A stretch of 64,000 nt of DNA, taken from Thozetella sp. PMI_491 (Eukaryota; Ascomycota; Sordariomycetes; Chaetosphaeriales; Chaetosphaeriaceae). Shown here one piece after another: positions 1-11,739 of this stretch. How positions within the stretch are numbered: the stretch's first letter is position 1; every line of letters starts with the position of its first letter. Under the pieces are notes generated by a model, which saw only the letters and a program-made list of their open reading frames with translations, was not told where the DNA came from and did not search any database. Position numbers and translations under genes: made by a program. The stretch covers positions 58,085 through 122,084 of the forward strand of contig MU270130.1 in NCBI GenBank assembly GCA_021432635.1, read 5' to 3'.

Positions 1-448
1 CGCTAGGGCGCTCCTGATTGCACTCGTCCTCGAAGTGTGCGCGTCCATGGCAATTCAGCTCCAACTCTCCTTGAACCGGGTGCGTGTGACAGAGCGGAAT
101 AATATAGAATGCCCATGACTCCGAGGGCGGGTCTGTGATCACCATTTCCTCGTATGAAGCGGCCCCGAGGAGTTCCCGCAGCGGGAGTGCAGCACGCACT
201 GTGCTGCCAGCCACCTCTTCGGTATCGCCGTAACGTAGGCCATCCGCGTTGACAATCACTGCACCAAATTCGCCAGTTAGCATGCTGTTATTTACCCCGC
301 AACCGCGTGCATGTGTTGAACGGAAACAACTCATTCTGATCTCGAGTTCTTCATCGATTTCGGCATCATCTCCGTCGTCAGCTGCATCTTCATCGCCGAT
401 ATCGAAGGCTCGGGTCGCCGAAACCCTCCGGATAGTCGTAGCCGACAT
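1..448 (-). CDS. Partial hypothetical protein, cut by the window start
   Basis: An open frame runs from an ATG at 448-446 to the first base of the window without a stop, about 149 codons, so the 3' part is missing. Residues about 20-40 are very acidic (runs of D and E), and the rest is ordinary mixed sequence with several Cys and His. I do not recognise the family. Another ATG at 455 opens a short frame that stops early, and an internal in-frame ATG lies at 283. Length, steady composition and absence of stops argue for coding. An intron near 250-290 cannot be excluded. Confidence 0.45.
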   Translation of the reverse strand, partial: MSATTIRRVSATRAFDIGDEDAADDGDDAEIDEELEIRMSCFRSTHARGCGVNNSMLTGEFGAVIVNADGLRYGDTEEVAGSTVRAALPLRELLGAASYEEMVITDPPSESWAFYIIPLCHTHPVQGELELNCHGRAHFEDECNQERPS

Positions 449-455
449 CCGACAT

Positions 456-1542
456 GATGTTATCTCCGGTATCCTTGACACCGCCAAGACCGGTGATCTA
501 GCTAGCCTCGGCAGATGACTCGCCAAGTTGGCCGGTGTGCTTTCGGCCGCTGAGAGACTGAGTCTCCTTGAAAGACTTGAAGGGCCGCAGGCTGAAGACT
601 TTCAGACCCCTATGAGGGGTCGAATAACTTGGCGGCGTTTGGTCGGTAGGTAGATAGATAGAGAGTAAGAGCAAAGTTATTGGGGCAAGGCAGCCACGGA
701 GGGGAGATCGTCTGGTCAATGTGAAAGGGGGAGGGGTGAGAGGAGGGGCCGTGGTGGCGAGAGTAAGATGGCCGATAGGAGGGCCGTCGTTGGAGGGCAA
801 GTAAAGGTGGGTATGGCAAAGATCGGGGTGGTTGAAAGGAAGACTGGTAGAGAAGGAAGGTGGTCAAGAGGTAGGTTGATCGAAAGAAGTCCGCCTCTCT
901 AGTACTGAAGACAGGGCAAAGAGGAGGCAGCAAAGGGAGAAAGCCTGTTCTCTCGTTACCTAGAGGAGAGAAATTTACTTCAGGAAGCAAACTCCTGGGC
1001 TTTGTTTTTTCTTTTACGCGTTGGCGGAATTGAGATTTCGGCACATGGAGTTTTCCCGAACCTCAAAGTGTCCAGGAGCACGCCCGCTACAAAAGATACA
1101 TGAACTTCTCTATACTGGAGAATTTTCTTCTTCCTTCCTCTTCCTTCGTCAACACTACAACAATAGCGTGGCGAGCATCTTGTCGCTTCCTCTGCCTACC
1201 TCGACCCCCTTCTGCCCCCATCACTCCCTACTGTCTTCATCCACTCTCGACTCCCTTCGTCATATTCTCTGCTATCTCTCTCTTCCCGGCGCCTAGTGTC
1301 GTCGAACCACTTAGACCTAGTTTAACTTCATCCTGAAAATAGGCGAGTGGCTTCGATTTCCTAAGTCTAACCCTAGAACCTTCGATCTTCTCATATCCCC
1401 AGCTCACTTCCTCCCTCAGCTTCACCTCTCCTCACTTCGCCCTGCCCTTGGTACCCTCTCATCCCGCCCACTTCCTCGAGGCGCCGAGGCAGCTCTTTCC
1501 ACGTTTACCGGACTTGATTTCACCCCTCTAGGAAGCTGCCGA
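456..1542. other. Intergenic, purine- then pyrimidine-rich leader
   Basis: No convincing gene is seen. The plus strand is purine-rich from about 690 to 960. From about 1100 to 1540 it is strongly C/T-rich with many CTTCC and TCCTC blocks, as is common in promoters and 5' leaders of filamentous fungi. This fits the gene relic that starts at 1543. Confidence 0.4.
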
Positions 1543-2921
1543 AATGTCAGCCCCTCAAGACAAGGGCGATTCTGTCGACAAGCGTCGACCACCCCCGCCC
1601 AGCCGCCACTCGACCGGAGGCACAGGATCATAGGCTACAGGACATGTCCCCATCGAGCCGCAGATCCAACCGCATCCCTCTCAGGTAAGTACAATACAGA
1701 CATTCGGATCCTCCTGCACGCATGTACTGACCGAGTCGTGTACAGGGTCCGGAGTCCTCGTGTTCCAACATCGACCCTCGCTTCACGGCAACCAATCCAC
1801 CTGGACAGTCTGGCACGTCCCGCGGCCAACAGCAGCCATATCCCGGCTCCCTCATGAGCCATCAGCAGCTTGCCTCAATTCCGCTCGGCACCGGCCAACG
1901 GCGCCCCCCGGTTGGCCCTCCGGCTACTTCCGATAACCTCCAGCGAACTCCCCGTGGGTATGCCTGCCAGGGATTACATTCAACAGAACATCATCGCCGA
2001 CACGCCTTCACCGGGATCTAGCTCTGAGTATGGCTCCGAACAGCGACCCACCAAAGCCATCCGGCAGAGTGTCGAGCAAGCATCCCCGATGTCGTCGCGC
2101 CGATCAAACTTCCAGTCGGGGTACAGCCAACCCTTGCCATACGAACCTTCAGCTGATGATCTCTTAACAGCCCGAGCATTTCTCGCCAACAGTCTATCCA
2201 GTAGTCTCGACAGCAATCTTGCCAACCCTCCGCTGGCATCAGCGCTTATCGACAGCAGTCTCGTGAAGCATCCTTCCCTGCTGGCACCTATAGCTAGCAG
2301 CCTCGTTAGGCGTCTGCTGACATCGAACAGTGACGGCAGCAACTATGCCGGCGACTTCTCGCCTGAGCTCTGTCAACCCGGGATCACAGCAGTCCCTTCC
2401 TATCCGCAACTCCCCTCAGCCTGTTGTCAACTACCAGCAGTATCGGAATCCAAACCCGCCATTCCGCAACCCTGCCGCCGCGCGCCAGCAGGCCCCTCCA
2501 CTGCCCCCCGACCCAACCGACCCCTCAGCCATAGCGATCGGCATCCCAGGCTCAGCACCCCGCGTCCGGCTCTGTTCCCCGTTTCATGCAGTCTACCAAC
2601 TCCACTGCACAGCGCGAGTCGACCCCCACCGTCCCAACACATACCGCGTCTACATGTAGTCGTCGCTCGACATAAGCCACATCTTCATATCGTATCACTC
2701 GGAGCAGTCGTCGTGGCGGCGCTAGCGGTGGAGCAGGTCCGCTTGCGACCAGCAGCGGTCAGCCAGACCCAGTCCCAGCACAGGGGCCAGAGAAGCCCCT
2801 GCTCACTGGTGGCTATATAAGAGCGGCAGAGCTCCCTCTCTGCCAGTATGTAGATCAATACGATCACTTCACTTTGTACCCAGATGCTCGCTATGTTCAT
2901 ACCGTAGTTGTACAACCCTAG
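1543..2921 (+). pseudogene. Frameshifted relic of a disordered, Pro/Ser-rich protein gene
   Basis: An ATG at 1543 starts a Pro-rich N-terminus that meets TAG at about 1630. Coding-like sequence then continues in other frames. There is a possible intron with donor GTAAGT near 1685 and acceptor CAG near 1745. A Gln/Pro/Ser-rich stretch runs to about 1970, a second frame covers about 1950-2330 (Ser-rich, with repeated SSL-type motifs), a third covers about 2330-2570, and a last one about 2705-2921 ends with a Tyr/His-rich tail. Each piece has coding composition, but no GT-AG introns were found that join them. I read this as a decayed gene for a disordered, possibly regulatory protein. Family unknown. 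Sequencing errors are an alternative. Confidence 0.4.
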
Positions 2922-3111
2922 GTATCAATTGATGCCCCATCTACAGGTCTCCCACTTTAAGTATCCTCAGAATCGACAGTGCAAGATCACGATAGAAAGC
3001 CGCAAAGCATATGAAAGAGAGAATAGGTGTCCTATTGAGGCGTTTCGCCTCTATTTTCGCAGAGCAGTACATGATTTAGACAGTGGCAGCTGGCGCTGTA
3101 TTACACGGGTT

Positions 3112-3243
3112 AAAAGTCCCAGCTTGTGCTGCAGCACAAGTAAGAAAAATTGCAGCTTGTGGCCCGGTTCAAGAAGGAAAAATTGCAGCTTGCGCCGCAG
3201 TACAAGAAGGAAAAATTGTAGCTGACGCCGCAAGAAAGTTAGG
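3112..3243. repeat. Minisatellite, four 33-bp units, next to the helicase stop codon
   Basis: Four tandem units of 33 bp begin at 3112, 3145, 3178 and 3211. The shared core is AAAAATTGCAGCTTG followed by a G/C-rich part and AAGAAGG. The last unit runs into the helicase stop codon (3241-3239, minus strand). The core, in reverse complement, recurs in the block at 5945-6125. Confidence 0.85.
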
Positions 3244-5389
3244 CGCTGCCGAGTCTCTCCCGAGCCTTGTCCAACGACTCCTTGACGTAGAGCTGCTTGA
3301 CAGCACCCGTCTTGGGCCTGATGGGCATCCTACTCTCGTGGAAGTAGGGTAGCTCTGCAATCCACTCGGGTTCAATTGCTGTAACAGTATGCAGGTACTG
3401 CTTGCCCGTGAGCCGGAATACATGATAGACCACCCATTCGTGTGCTCCCTTCACGAGAGCACTGTCCGGGGCCAGCAGCGCGTGCTGGCCTTGGTGGATG
3501 GTCCTGTACGTATCCTCGTGCCCCTGGTACATAATGGCTGTCTGCTGAAAGAAGCCAAGTGCAAGGGCCTTCCTGATGTTGGTGTAATAGCTAGCATCCG
3601 AGAAAGGCACCGAGTTGAGCGGTATGTTGAGCTGTCTCAGGAGATCCTTCAGCTGAGCTCGAAGTTGGAGGACCTCTTCAAGGGCTGGGCGGTTCAGGAA
3701 ATGGTCGAAGCACCATTGGTCCATATCGAAATTTTCCTCCTGCATCGCCCTAACATATGCGTGCACCGCGTTGAGGTGGGTAATGTGATCCGAGAAAGGG
3801 TACACAAACTGCTCCCTCGCAAGATCCGCCACGTGTCGCTGCGGATGTGGGCGCAAGAATATCGACCGCTGGGTCGTGAAAATTGCTGCCAGAGTGACCA
3901 TCTCTAGAGCGCATTTGCAAGCATGGCCTTGGCCGATCACGCGGTACCAGATCGGATCAACCGGAAACATCGCGGCATGCCGACCGCTCTGGGTAATATA
4001 CCCGTCAGCGTTGAGGAAGCTCCTGTATACACCGATAATTAGTAGTTATTGCAAAAATCAGGGGAATCTTTGCAGTCCTTACAGATCTCTCAACTCCTCT
4101 AATCCGCGCAGCAGGATCTCAGGCGCCGGGTGGTCAATAAAATCGAAGTTGACCAGGTCGTTGTGACCAGCCACCTTGAGAGTAAGAATGGCCGATTTGA
4201 TATCGCTGCTGAAAATGCCGGGATATGATTTTGGCATGAGGATCGACTCAAATGATTCCTTGGTATACATTCGGAAGCAAATACCGGGCTGCGTACGGCC
4301 TGCCCGGCCAGACCGCTGCCTCGCGGCGGCTTGCGAGATGGGCGCCATCTTTAGAATCTCCATACGAGCGCGGGGGTCGTAAGTCGCTCGCTTAGAAAGG
4401 CCACCATCGATAACATAAACTATGCCATCTATGGTCAGGCTTGTCTCAGCAATGTTGGTAGAGACGATGCACTTCCTAAGGGAAGTCGGGCCAAAGATCT
4501 CCTGCTGTCGGGCGACGGGCAGGGCAGCGTACAGAGGCATCGCTCGGAGGCCTTCTGTTTCTTTCCGGAGCAGAGCGCATGCTCGCTCGATTTCGTCTTC
4601 GCCCGCAAGAAAAATCAGGATGTCGCCCTTGTCCATAGTTTCATGGACAAATTTGGCGGTCCGGACACAAGAAATAAGATAGTCAGGGGTTTCCTCCCTA
4701 AGATAACATATCTCAACCGGGTATGCTCGGCCAGGAATGTGGAAGAGCGGCGCATTGTTGAAATAGCTCTGGAACTTGTGAGCGTCCAGAGTGGCCGACA
4801 TAATCACGACCTTCAGGTCGTTCCGACGAAGCACGGCGCTCTTCAGCATAGCCATAAGGACGTCGGCAATTATCGTCCTCTCATGGGCTTCGTCGATGAT
4901 GATGCAGCTGTATTTCGAAAAGCTGCCATCGCTGATCGCTTCCCGGAGGAGAACCCCTTCGGTCATGTACCGCAGCCTAGTCTGGGTGCTGGTAGCATGA
5001 TCGAACCGGACGCTATATCCCACTTTCTCGCCAAGCGGAACGTCCATCTCCTCGGCCACGCGCTTGGCGACGGATATCGCCGCCAGCCGTCGCGGCTGGG
5101 TGCAAGCGACCATCTTGCCCCCCGAAAACTCATCGTAGAGGACAAACTGGGGAATCTGAGTCGTCTTACCCAAACCCGTATCACTTGACAGCACTATTAC
5201 TGAGGCCGTCTGATAAACATCAAGGAAAGCTTGACGTTTCTGGTAAACTGGAAGTTTCCGACGAGCTTCCAAGGTCTTGAAGTATGCGGCTGAGTGCCGC
5301 GGGGAGCCCACCCGAAGATGGTTAAGCTCACTGTCCTCGAGCTGCTTGGCCTGGAGAGCGGTGGTCTTGTTCTGCACCAGGGAATCCAT
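3239..5389 (-). CDS. DEAH-box RNA helicase, Prp43/DHX15-like
   Basis: Two exons, 5389-4083 and 4022-3239, with a 60-nt intron (branch-like ACTAAT) give a 696-residue protein. Known for the family: ATP-driven RNA remodelling in spliceosome disassembly and ribosome biogenesis. Visible motifs are the P-loop GLGKTT (72-77), TQPRR (97-101), DEAH (166-169), SAT (198-200) and RQRSGRAGR (357-365). These are followed by winged-helix/HA2 and OB-fold-like regions. Motif I reads SSDTGLGKTT rather than the common GETGSGKTT. The protein is a little shorter than Prp43 (about 750). It may therefore be a divergent paralogue rather than the housekeeping copy. An ATG-proximal poly-A and GAT repeat lie upstream. 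Minisatellites with a common core flank the gene in opposite orientation. Confidence 0.9.
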
Positions 5390-5420
5390 TTTGTTTTATA
5401 AAAAAAAACAAAAAAAAACT

Positions 5421-5446
5421 TGATGATGATGATTATGATGATGATG
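5421..5446. repeat. GAT/TGA microsatellite
   Basis: An imperfect trinucleotide tract (TGATGATGATGATTATGATG and on) lies about 32 bp upstream of the helicase ATG on the opposite strand, so it falls in that gene's 5' UTR or promoter. Confidence 0.85.
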
Positions 5447-5944
5447 GGGCAACGACGGCAATGGTAGTGATGGTAGCGACGTTGGTGTTGTTGCTGCTAC
5501 TTTTGTTGTTGATGTTGTGAGTTCAAGATAAGATTCGCAAGTTTTTCAGATCAAATATTTCAGTCTCGCTGCCCTCCATTTTTTTTTATCTAATCCTTAT
5601 CTTTCGCGTCGGACTTTTTTGAGGCCCGTGTATTGATCATCTTGCCAATAAAGATGTCATCCGGAAATGGCGAGTCGGTGATCCCGAAAATATACTCATC
5701 ATCTGCGACCATTGCCGGAGCGAGAAGTCTGTCAGGCTCGACTTTCACCCCCCGGTTTGCCGTCGCCACGAACGAATACGTCTCGACGAAACAGCATTGC
5801 TAAGGCACATGTACACCTGATAGGGACCGCGACAGACAGGCTCACAGGAGCCACATCCCATTTCACCCCCTGGTTTGTGGCTGAGTAAAGCGATACTGTT
5901 TGAACAACACGCGATATGGGTATACTCCTTGATCAGCTTGAACT

Positions 5945-6125
5945 TTCGGCGCCGGCTGAGACTTTTCTTTTACCCTGTATAGTGGCGCAAGCTGCGATTT
6001 TTCTTTTCTTCTCCTGTATTCAGGCGCAAGCCGGTACTTCTTTCTTCTTTTCCTGTATAACGGCGAAAGCTGCGATTTTCTTTTCTTCTCCCATGTAACA
6101 GCGCAAGCTGCGATTTCTCTTTCTT
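5945..6125. repeat. Minisatellite, 39-bp units, core shared with 3112-3243 in reverse
   Basis: Units of 39 bp begin at 5984, 6023, 6062 and 6101, with a degenerate one before them. Each starts GGCGCAAGCTGCGATT and continues with a T/C-rich part. The reverse complement of this core (AATCGCAGCTTGCGCC) matches the core of the 33-bp minisatellite on the other side of the helicase gene. The two arrays are therefore related but inverted. Confidence 0.85.
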
Positions 6126-7881
6126 GTGCATAGCCGGGGAAGGGTATGACTTCTCTTGTGGCCTGGTGGCCACCTGCAGGCCAAGACATATCATACTAGA
6201 ATTCTGAACATCCATGCTCTCGGCTGCCTTCCACGCCCTGAGTAGGGGGCATGTAGCTTCCCCCACGTAGATGAAGTCGGCACTAGCGAAAATACACCCT
6301 CGAAAAGGTGCTCACTATTCCAGGCCCAGACGCCGTAACCATACCTTTGAAACTGTAGAAATATTTTTTCATGACACTGGGCTCAAAGTAAAGGGCAAAA
6401 CACCACGAAATAAATCGTAAGAATAACGTCGATAAGTATCTAATGCTTCATTCTTTGCTTTCTAGGCAAATCTAACCGCTAATGGGGACCAGGCATATAT
6501 ATTCGCCTACAGGGGCCCGGCCGGTACATCCACCCTAGCCACAGTTTTTACTTGCCCCGCAGGCATCTTAGCACAGTGACCAGCACAGCATAATAGCTTG
6601 TAGATCACACCCTGAATCTAACAAAGAAATATAAATAGATCTAGTAGTTGTAGTAGTAGATTGGCTTGCAGCGGTAAGGCCACGGGCTTATGGCCTGTTG
6701 TAGGGTAGACTGGAGGTGGAGATGTATGACGGAGAATATAGCTGCTGCAGCGTAGCTGGGCATGTATGGGGGCTGAGTAACCCTGCTATTAAGTCCTAAG
6801 TCCAACTGAGTACGAATATCTAAACCAGTATACCCCGGAGGTCGGTGGATCGAAGCCACTTCGTGTTACGAGGGTTTTTTTTTTGAACTTCTTTTTTTAG
6901 AGTAATTTTGAATTTATTTTTCTTCTCGTAACAAATCTTAACAGATTTTAACCCTTTGGCTTACCTTAACGGGAATTTTTTTTTTTTACATAACAAACTC
7001 ACTTGTCTTATTGTATCCCCGTCTTGCAAATCTCCGCACGTGACCTGTCGGCATTTTTTTCCCTGGATGCAATGGCGGCGCGGAAAATAAAGGTTGCCTA
7101 AAGCCCTTCCTTGGTTCATCCCTAGCCGGCTTTTGATTAATCTTAGATGGCCAGGGTTGCATTGAACCTGTAGGTTCTGCTGGATCAGCCACCTTTCCAT
7201 GTCCGGTATAAATGACAAAGGACAGGGAGAAAGGATGGGGATAGATCTACAGCGGAACTGCAGGAACCATTGGAGTGCTTGCTCAGAGGCTCCCAATGGC
7301 CAATCCATCCGTTAATATGGCTTGCGCACTATCGTGGGGGAAAGTGAGTTCGCAAGAGCTTTGTGGAAACCCCTGTTAACAACAATGCACGAACGAGACC
7401 AAAAATTTGGCGCTCGAGCCGCAAATGCGGTAGCGCCTAGAAAGCATCTAAATGGGCCATCTTACCAGTTGCGGCAATGCTCTCACTGTTAGATACGCTT
7501 GCCCTCAGTAACTCCTCCATAGGCCAAGAGAAATTCCAGCTCACGATGGTATGCAAGCGGCCGCACCCTGTTTACTTCATTGCCTCCCTAGCTCAGCTCT
7601 GCCCAGTCCCGCCCTACTCAGCCGCTCCGGATTTCGTCGGCAGTTCGTCTGGGATGAGATTAGTGCAATGTATTCTGAAGGCGTACCTTAGCCAATCCAT
7701 TATACGAAGGCCTACGGTATAAAGGCATACGGTCCTCTATTTCCCATGGAAATCAGCGTGCCTCAATTCTAAGCGCCACGCACCGTCACTCGTTCATTCT
7801 TTCCAATAGCTCTTCGCTCATTCATTTGTGAATCTATAGCCACTCATTTTATACAAGTTATCGCTCTCTAACCTAGCACAA

Positions 7882-9601
7882 ATGTTAACCTTTCGTGCCG
7901 ATGTCTTTCTGCTCGCGGTGGCCCAGCTCAACGGGCTCTCCAGCGCGTTTCAAATTCACGGGGGCATGATCGCCCACACCCGCCTTGATCCTATCGTCAG
8001 TCCTGGTCGAGTCAATAGTCACGTCAGCCTCGCGATTGGAGGAAGCAATTTCGGTCCGAACCTGTCAACTGATGTCTTGAGGAGCTCCAAGTGCTCTACT
8101 CTAGAAACTCAGGAGGACAAGAGTGCCTACTGGGTTGCTCCGCTCTATGGAAGAAACAAGGATGGGACCTGGACGGCACTCCCTTCCACCTATCATGCTA
8201 TTTCTTACACCAGGGTATACCGCTGTCTCTCGAGTTTCTTGGTATAGGAGCTTCTGACGCGTATAGACACAAACGGGTCCCATCAACATGTTCCCAAAGG
8301 ACTTCCGCATGATCGTCGGGGATGCCGCAGCTACGAGCCAGAAGCCAACGAAAGACTGGCTTAGCTACGAGTGCCACAATTACATTCCGAGGGGCGACAT
8401 CACTGGCCAGTGGAACTTCACCTCCAGCTTCAAATTGCTCCCACAGATGGACTGCACCACGGTCAAGCAGACAATAATCTTCCCCAGTATGTGCCCGTAC
8501 ATAAGATCTACCTCGGTCCCGAGAAGCTAATGCAGGTAGATTGTTGGGACGGAGCAAATGTCGACTCTCCCGACCATCGAAGCCACATGTCCTACGCCAC
8601 TGGTGAGGGCGGGAAGTGTCCATCCGACCACCGTCTCCAAGTTCCTCAGCTCATCCTCGAGTTCGAATTCTACACAGAGGGTTACAAGTGGCAGGACATT
8701 GTCATGAGCTCGGGCAGCATGAGCGGCGCTGGTACGTCAGCTCTAGCTGCTTTTTATGTCTCCAATCTCCATGCTCCAGACTAAAATATAGTTCAAAGCT
8801 GCGCATGCCTCCTTTTTTTTCGGATGGTCTGAGAAAGGCACTGGGGCCATCAAGAAGGCCATGGAAGACCAGAGTTGCAACGGCGGAGCCGGTATTCTCC
8901 CGTGGTATCCTGCCGAAGTGCGATGCGACATCATGGCCGCGTTGGCCAACGAAGCAGCCATGTACGCTTGTGGAGCCGACACAAGTGTTGCAATCGCACA
9001 AGAAGAGAGCGGCATTCAGACCCGTCTTGGCTCTCTGCCCGGCTACAACCCGATCTACGATGGTCCCAATGCGCCGCTGAATAAGCCTCCTTGCCAAAAC
9101 ACACCTCTGACACCTGCCATCGGCTCTCCGTCTCGTCTGGTGTCTTGGGCGGATGGTGACCCTCGCCACAAAGCTCACATCATGGCCGTTTACGACGGAT
9201 TCAAGGTTGCACCCCCCTCGGGACCCGCCTCTGGGACCATCTACATAACCACAGGCCAGAACTGGGACGGTTCCGCTGAGAACTTTTCCTGGAACAACGG
9301 AGATTGCAAGAAGCTACCTAGTCCCTAGTGAGTACTCCTTATTTCGAATATGCTCAAAGGTTTGGGACCTAATCACGTGGTACAGCGCATCGAATGTCGG
9401 CTCGGCCGGTCCAGACAAGGGAACCTGCACTTTCTACGAGTATGTTGAGCTATTATTACCTCTGCGATAGCGTACAGTTACTAATAGCATCTTCACAGTG
9501 ATACGGGATGCTCTGGAAGCAGTCTCCTTAAGATGACCTATCCGGGAACTAACTATCTTGGATCCTTGGGCAAGAAGTTCAGATCGTACAAATGTGTTTA
9601 A
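7882..9601 (+). CDS. Secreted DUF1996-domain protein
   Basis: Six exons: 7882-8214, 8267-8486, 8540-8731, 8799-9327, 9386-9439 and 9499-9601. Introns are 52-67 nt, all GT-AG and phase-consistent, and the protein has 476 residues. The N-terminus has a hydrophobic segment ending at Ala22 (probable signal peptide). DUF1996 hallmarks are DPIVSPGRVNSHV near residue 37, FPKDFRMIVGD, FPNCWDG, the DSPDHRSHM block and an AHASFFFGW segment (usual form FHADFFNGW). The Cys-rich tail has no named domain. The domain is common in secreted fungal proteins, sometimes with WSC domains, and its biochemical role is not established. The AAT (Asn) codon of FPNCWDG is split by intron 2, which fixes that join. Confidence 0.88.
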
Positions 9602-10492
9602 GCGGTCTGGGCCAGAGATGGGACGACGGGGACTTTAATAAATTAGAACTCGTAGAGTAGGTGGCTTGTAAAATGCGAGGGCCGTCGCTTGGCCCGTTCT
9701 CCGCGCTCGGCCACGAGACAGGCACTTTGGCGCAGGTTGTTTCTTTCCGATGTACTCTTTTATCCAAAGCTTTAACTTCGGCCGACCATGTTGCAACCGG
9801 CATCATTGCTTGTTAGGAATGATGTGGTGGCCGTTTAAACATGGAACTAAAATAAAAGTATCCCCTCTTGCTGGTAGGGAGGCTTTCATGAGTTTCTCGT
9901 GATGGAACAGGGAAATTTCTGTTTTTACCGAGAAGTAGCCGAACCCTGCAGTCGTACGCCCAGCTAGAAGGATACACTAGCATGATAGCACAGGAGCAGA
10001 TATGCTGCTCGCTACTGCAGCGCAACCATTTCATACGCACCGTGGCAGCGTCTAGACTGGGCCATACCTCAAGAAATTTGCAACGATTCCAATAGCCTTA
10101 ACCACAGCAGAATATTGTGGCCCGGTCGTACAGCATACTTGCTACACACGCCGAAGGAGCAGAAGTGAAGGCTATATCCCCTCCTGGCAAAATGGGCTAC
10201 TGCCATGTATCTACCAACATATCAGCCTATCAACGGCGTCCTGGGCTCTCTTGCCCAGGCTTGCTTGTTCCACTTGATGGCCAAAGTCATAAACCTTGGA
10301 TTGCGCTCTAGTCCCCAGGATGAAACTATGATATCCGCAACCCCGTTCACATGTTCTCTTTCCTGTGAATGCCTCATGAAAGAAAGCAAAGGCTAGTTTG
10401 TCTGTTTGCATTGGGCTGGGGCTTAAACGTTTTGGAGACTTATCGACAGCTACCTAGGCGAGACTAAATCCCACTACATATTGAGAACCCGC
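9602..10492. other. Intergenic, no gene seen
   Basis: This lies between the 3' end of the DUF1996 gene and the 3' end of the HAD gene, so the genes converge. Short frames on both strands show no family features. It probably holds only the two 3' UTRs and spacer. Confidence 0.5.
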
Positions 10493-11155
10493 TCAGAGGA
10501 AGTCCTTCAGGGCATCATCTAGCGAGCTAGATTCCCTTAGCGGTACGGACTCGCCAACCTTGGGCAAACCTACCTTGTTATGCCAAACAACCCTCATGCC
10601 AGCCCTGGTCGCGCCCTCAACATCACCGGCGCTTCCCGCAACAAACAAAGCGTCCCTAGCCTCGACGCCCATCGCATCCAGGATAGCCTGGTAGGCTTCT
10701 CTGACAGGCTTGTAAAAGCCGCTCTCTTCGGCCGTAACCACGGTATCGAATATTCCCTGACCCGCCTTGTAGGCTGCCACATTGCCCTTCTTCTTTGAAC
10801 AGTTTGTTACCACGCCCAGCTTGTATCCCTTCTCCTTTAGCCGACGTAGCGTCTCCGGAACCTCCTGCCACGGCTCTAGCTTTCCCCAGTCGCGCAGGAG
10901 AGCAGTCGGGGCGGAATCTGGTAGACCGATGTCATTCGCAGCTTTATGGACCAATTCCTCGTAAGGAACATAGGCGCCTTGACCAAAGGTCAGCTTTAGG
11001 TACTGCCCGCGCCATAGCCGACCTTCAGCCGGGGTGCCGGACGGCGTGGAAGCGTCCCAAAGGGTCCAGGAATCCAGAAGGGCAGTGAGAAGATCGAAGA
11101 TAACGGCCTTCGGCTGCCAGTCTGAGGTCGAATTGGCTGTCGTGGCTTCGGCCAT
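10493..11155 (-). CDS. HAD-superfamily hydrolase, L-2-haloacid dehalogenase-like
   Basis: A single exon with ATG at 11155-11153, 220 residues, the usual size for haloacid-dehalogenase-type HAD proteins. Motif I reads FDLLTALLDS with nucleophile Asp21. The second Asp of the phosphatase DxD motif is absent, as in dehalogenase-type members. Motif II is VVTNCS, motif III Lys lies in GFYKP, and motif IV is the GSAGDVEGA segment. The expected chemistry is Asp-dependent hydrolysis of a small halo- or phospho-substrate in the cytosol, but substrate cannot be read from sequence. It is divergent from the D-serine dehydratase gene and may share its promoter. Confidence 0.88.
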   Translation of the reverse strand: MAEATTANSTSDWQPKAVIFDLLTALLDSWTLWDASTPSGTPAEGRLWRGQYLKLTFGQGAYVPYEELVHKAANDIGLPDSAPTALLRDWGKLEPWQEVPETLRRLKEKGYKLGVVTNCSKKKGNVAAYKAGQGIFDTVVTAEESGFYKPVREAYQAILDAMGVEARDALFVAGSAGDVEGATRAGMRVVWHNKVGLPKVGESVPLRESSSLDDALKDFL

Positions 11156-11739
11156 ATCGAATAGCGGGGTCGAGTTATCAAGATGGAACAGTCTTGACTA
11201 GGTGTGAGTCAACGGGCTGGTGTCGTCAACTAAACTAATGTAGTATCGACTAGTCCTTGGCCTCGAGTGGTATTCCAAGGCTGTACTGAGTACAGCCAGT
11301 GGAGGGAGCAAGATTAGTGATATAAATCGGGAAGAAGCAGAAGATCGGGTGCCGACATCGGTAACGCACGCGATTATTCAGGCGACAGGCGTGGTCGTGA
11401 AGAGGACGCTGGTGTAAGGGCCCACTGTCCGCGACTGTAGATGGCGGCTCGATCATCCAGTCTAACCGCAATCGGCAACCTGTCTTTGAGGAGCTCTGTC
11501 GCAGCCGCGCACCACATTTGGCATAGTCCGCTACCCATTGGACGAAGGGCCTGTGTCTCTGGCAAGATCCCGTGACTGAGACCCCGTATATGCCCGGCGA
11601 GTGAACTGCTAATATCTTCCCGTTCACCACCCTCGAGATCACGGAAACTTCTCTGTTGTGGCCCAATCACACACATCACACAACCTTTACAGCCAATCAT
11701 AATCTCGCCATATTTCTCGCAGACTCTACGTTGCTCACC
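11156..11739. promoter_or_regulatory. Divergent promoter between HAD and D-serine dehydratase genes
   Basis: 584 bp separate two divergently transcribed ATGs. No other gene is seen here. The arrangement would permit shared control, but I could not assign a specific factor site. Confidence 0.4.

Larger units (their letters stand above)
5390..7881. other. Long intergenic region with repeats, no gene
   Basis: It contains a poly-A stretch and GAT microsatellite next to the helicase start, and a 39-bp minisatellite (5945-6125). A 66-codon coding-like frame without an ATG lies at 5623-5820. Beyond 6200 the sequence is AT-rich with T-runs (6868-6980) and short frames without recognisable similarity. 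A possible promoter for the DUF1996 gene lies in the last few hundred bases (TATAAAGG near 7719). Confidence 0.5.

Noticed and set aside
8371-8784. Reading the DUF1996 gene as having frameshifts at introns 2 and 3
   Set aside because: Choosing acceptors at 8539 and 8798 instead of the first candidates restores phase and conserved residues, so no frameshift is required.
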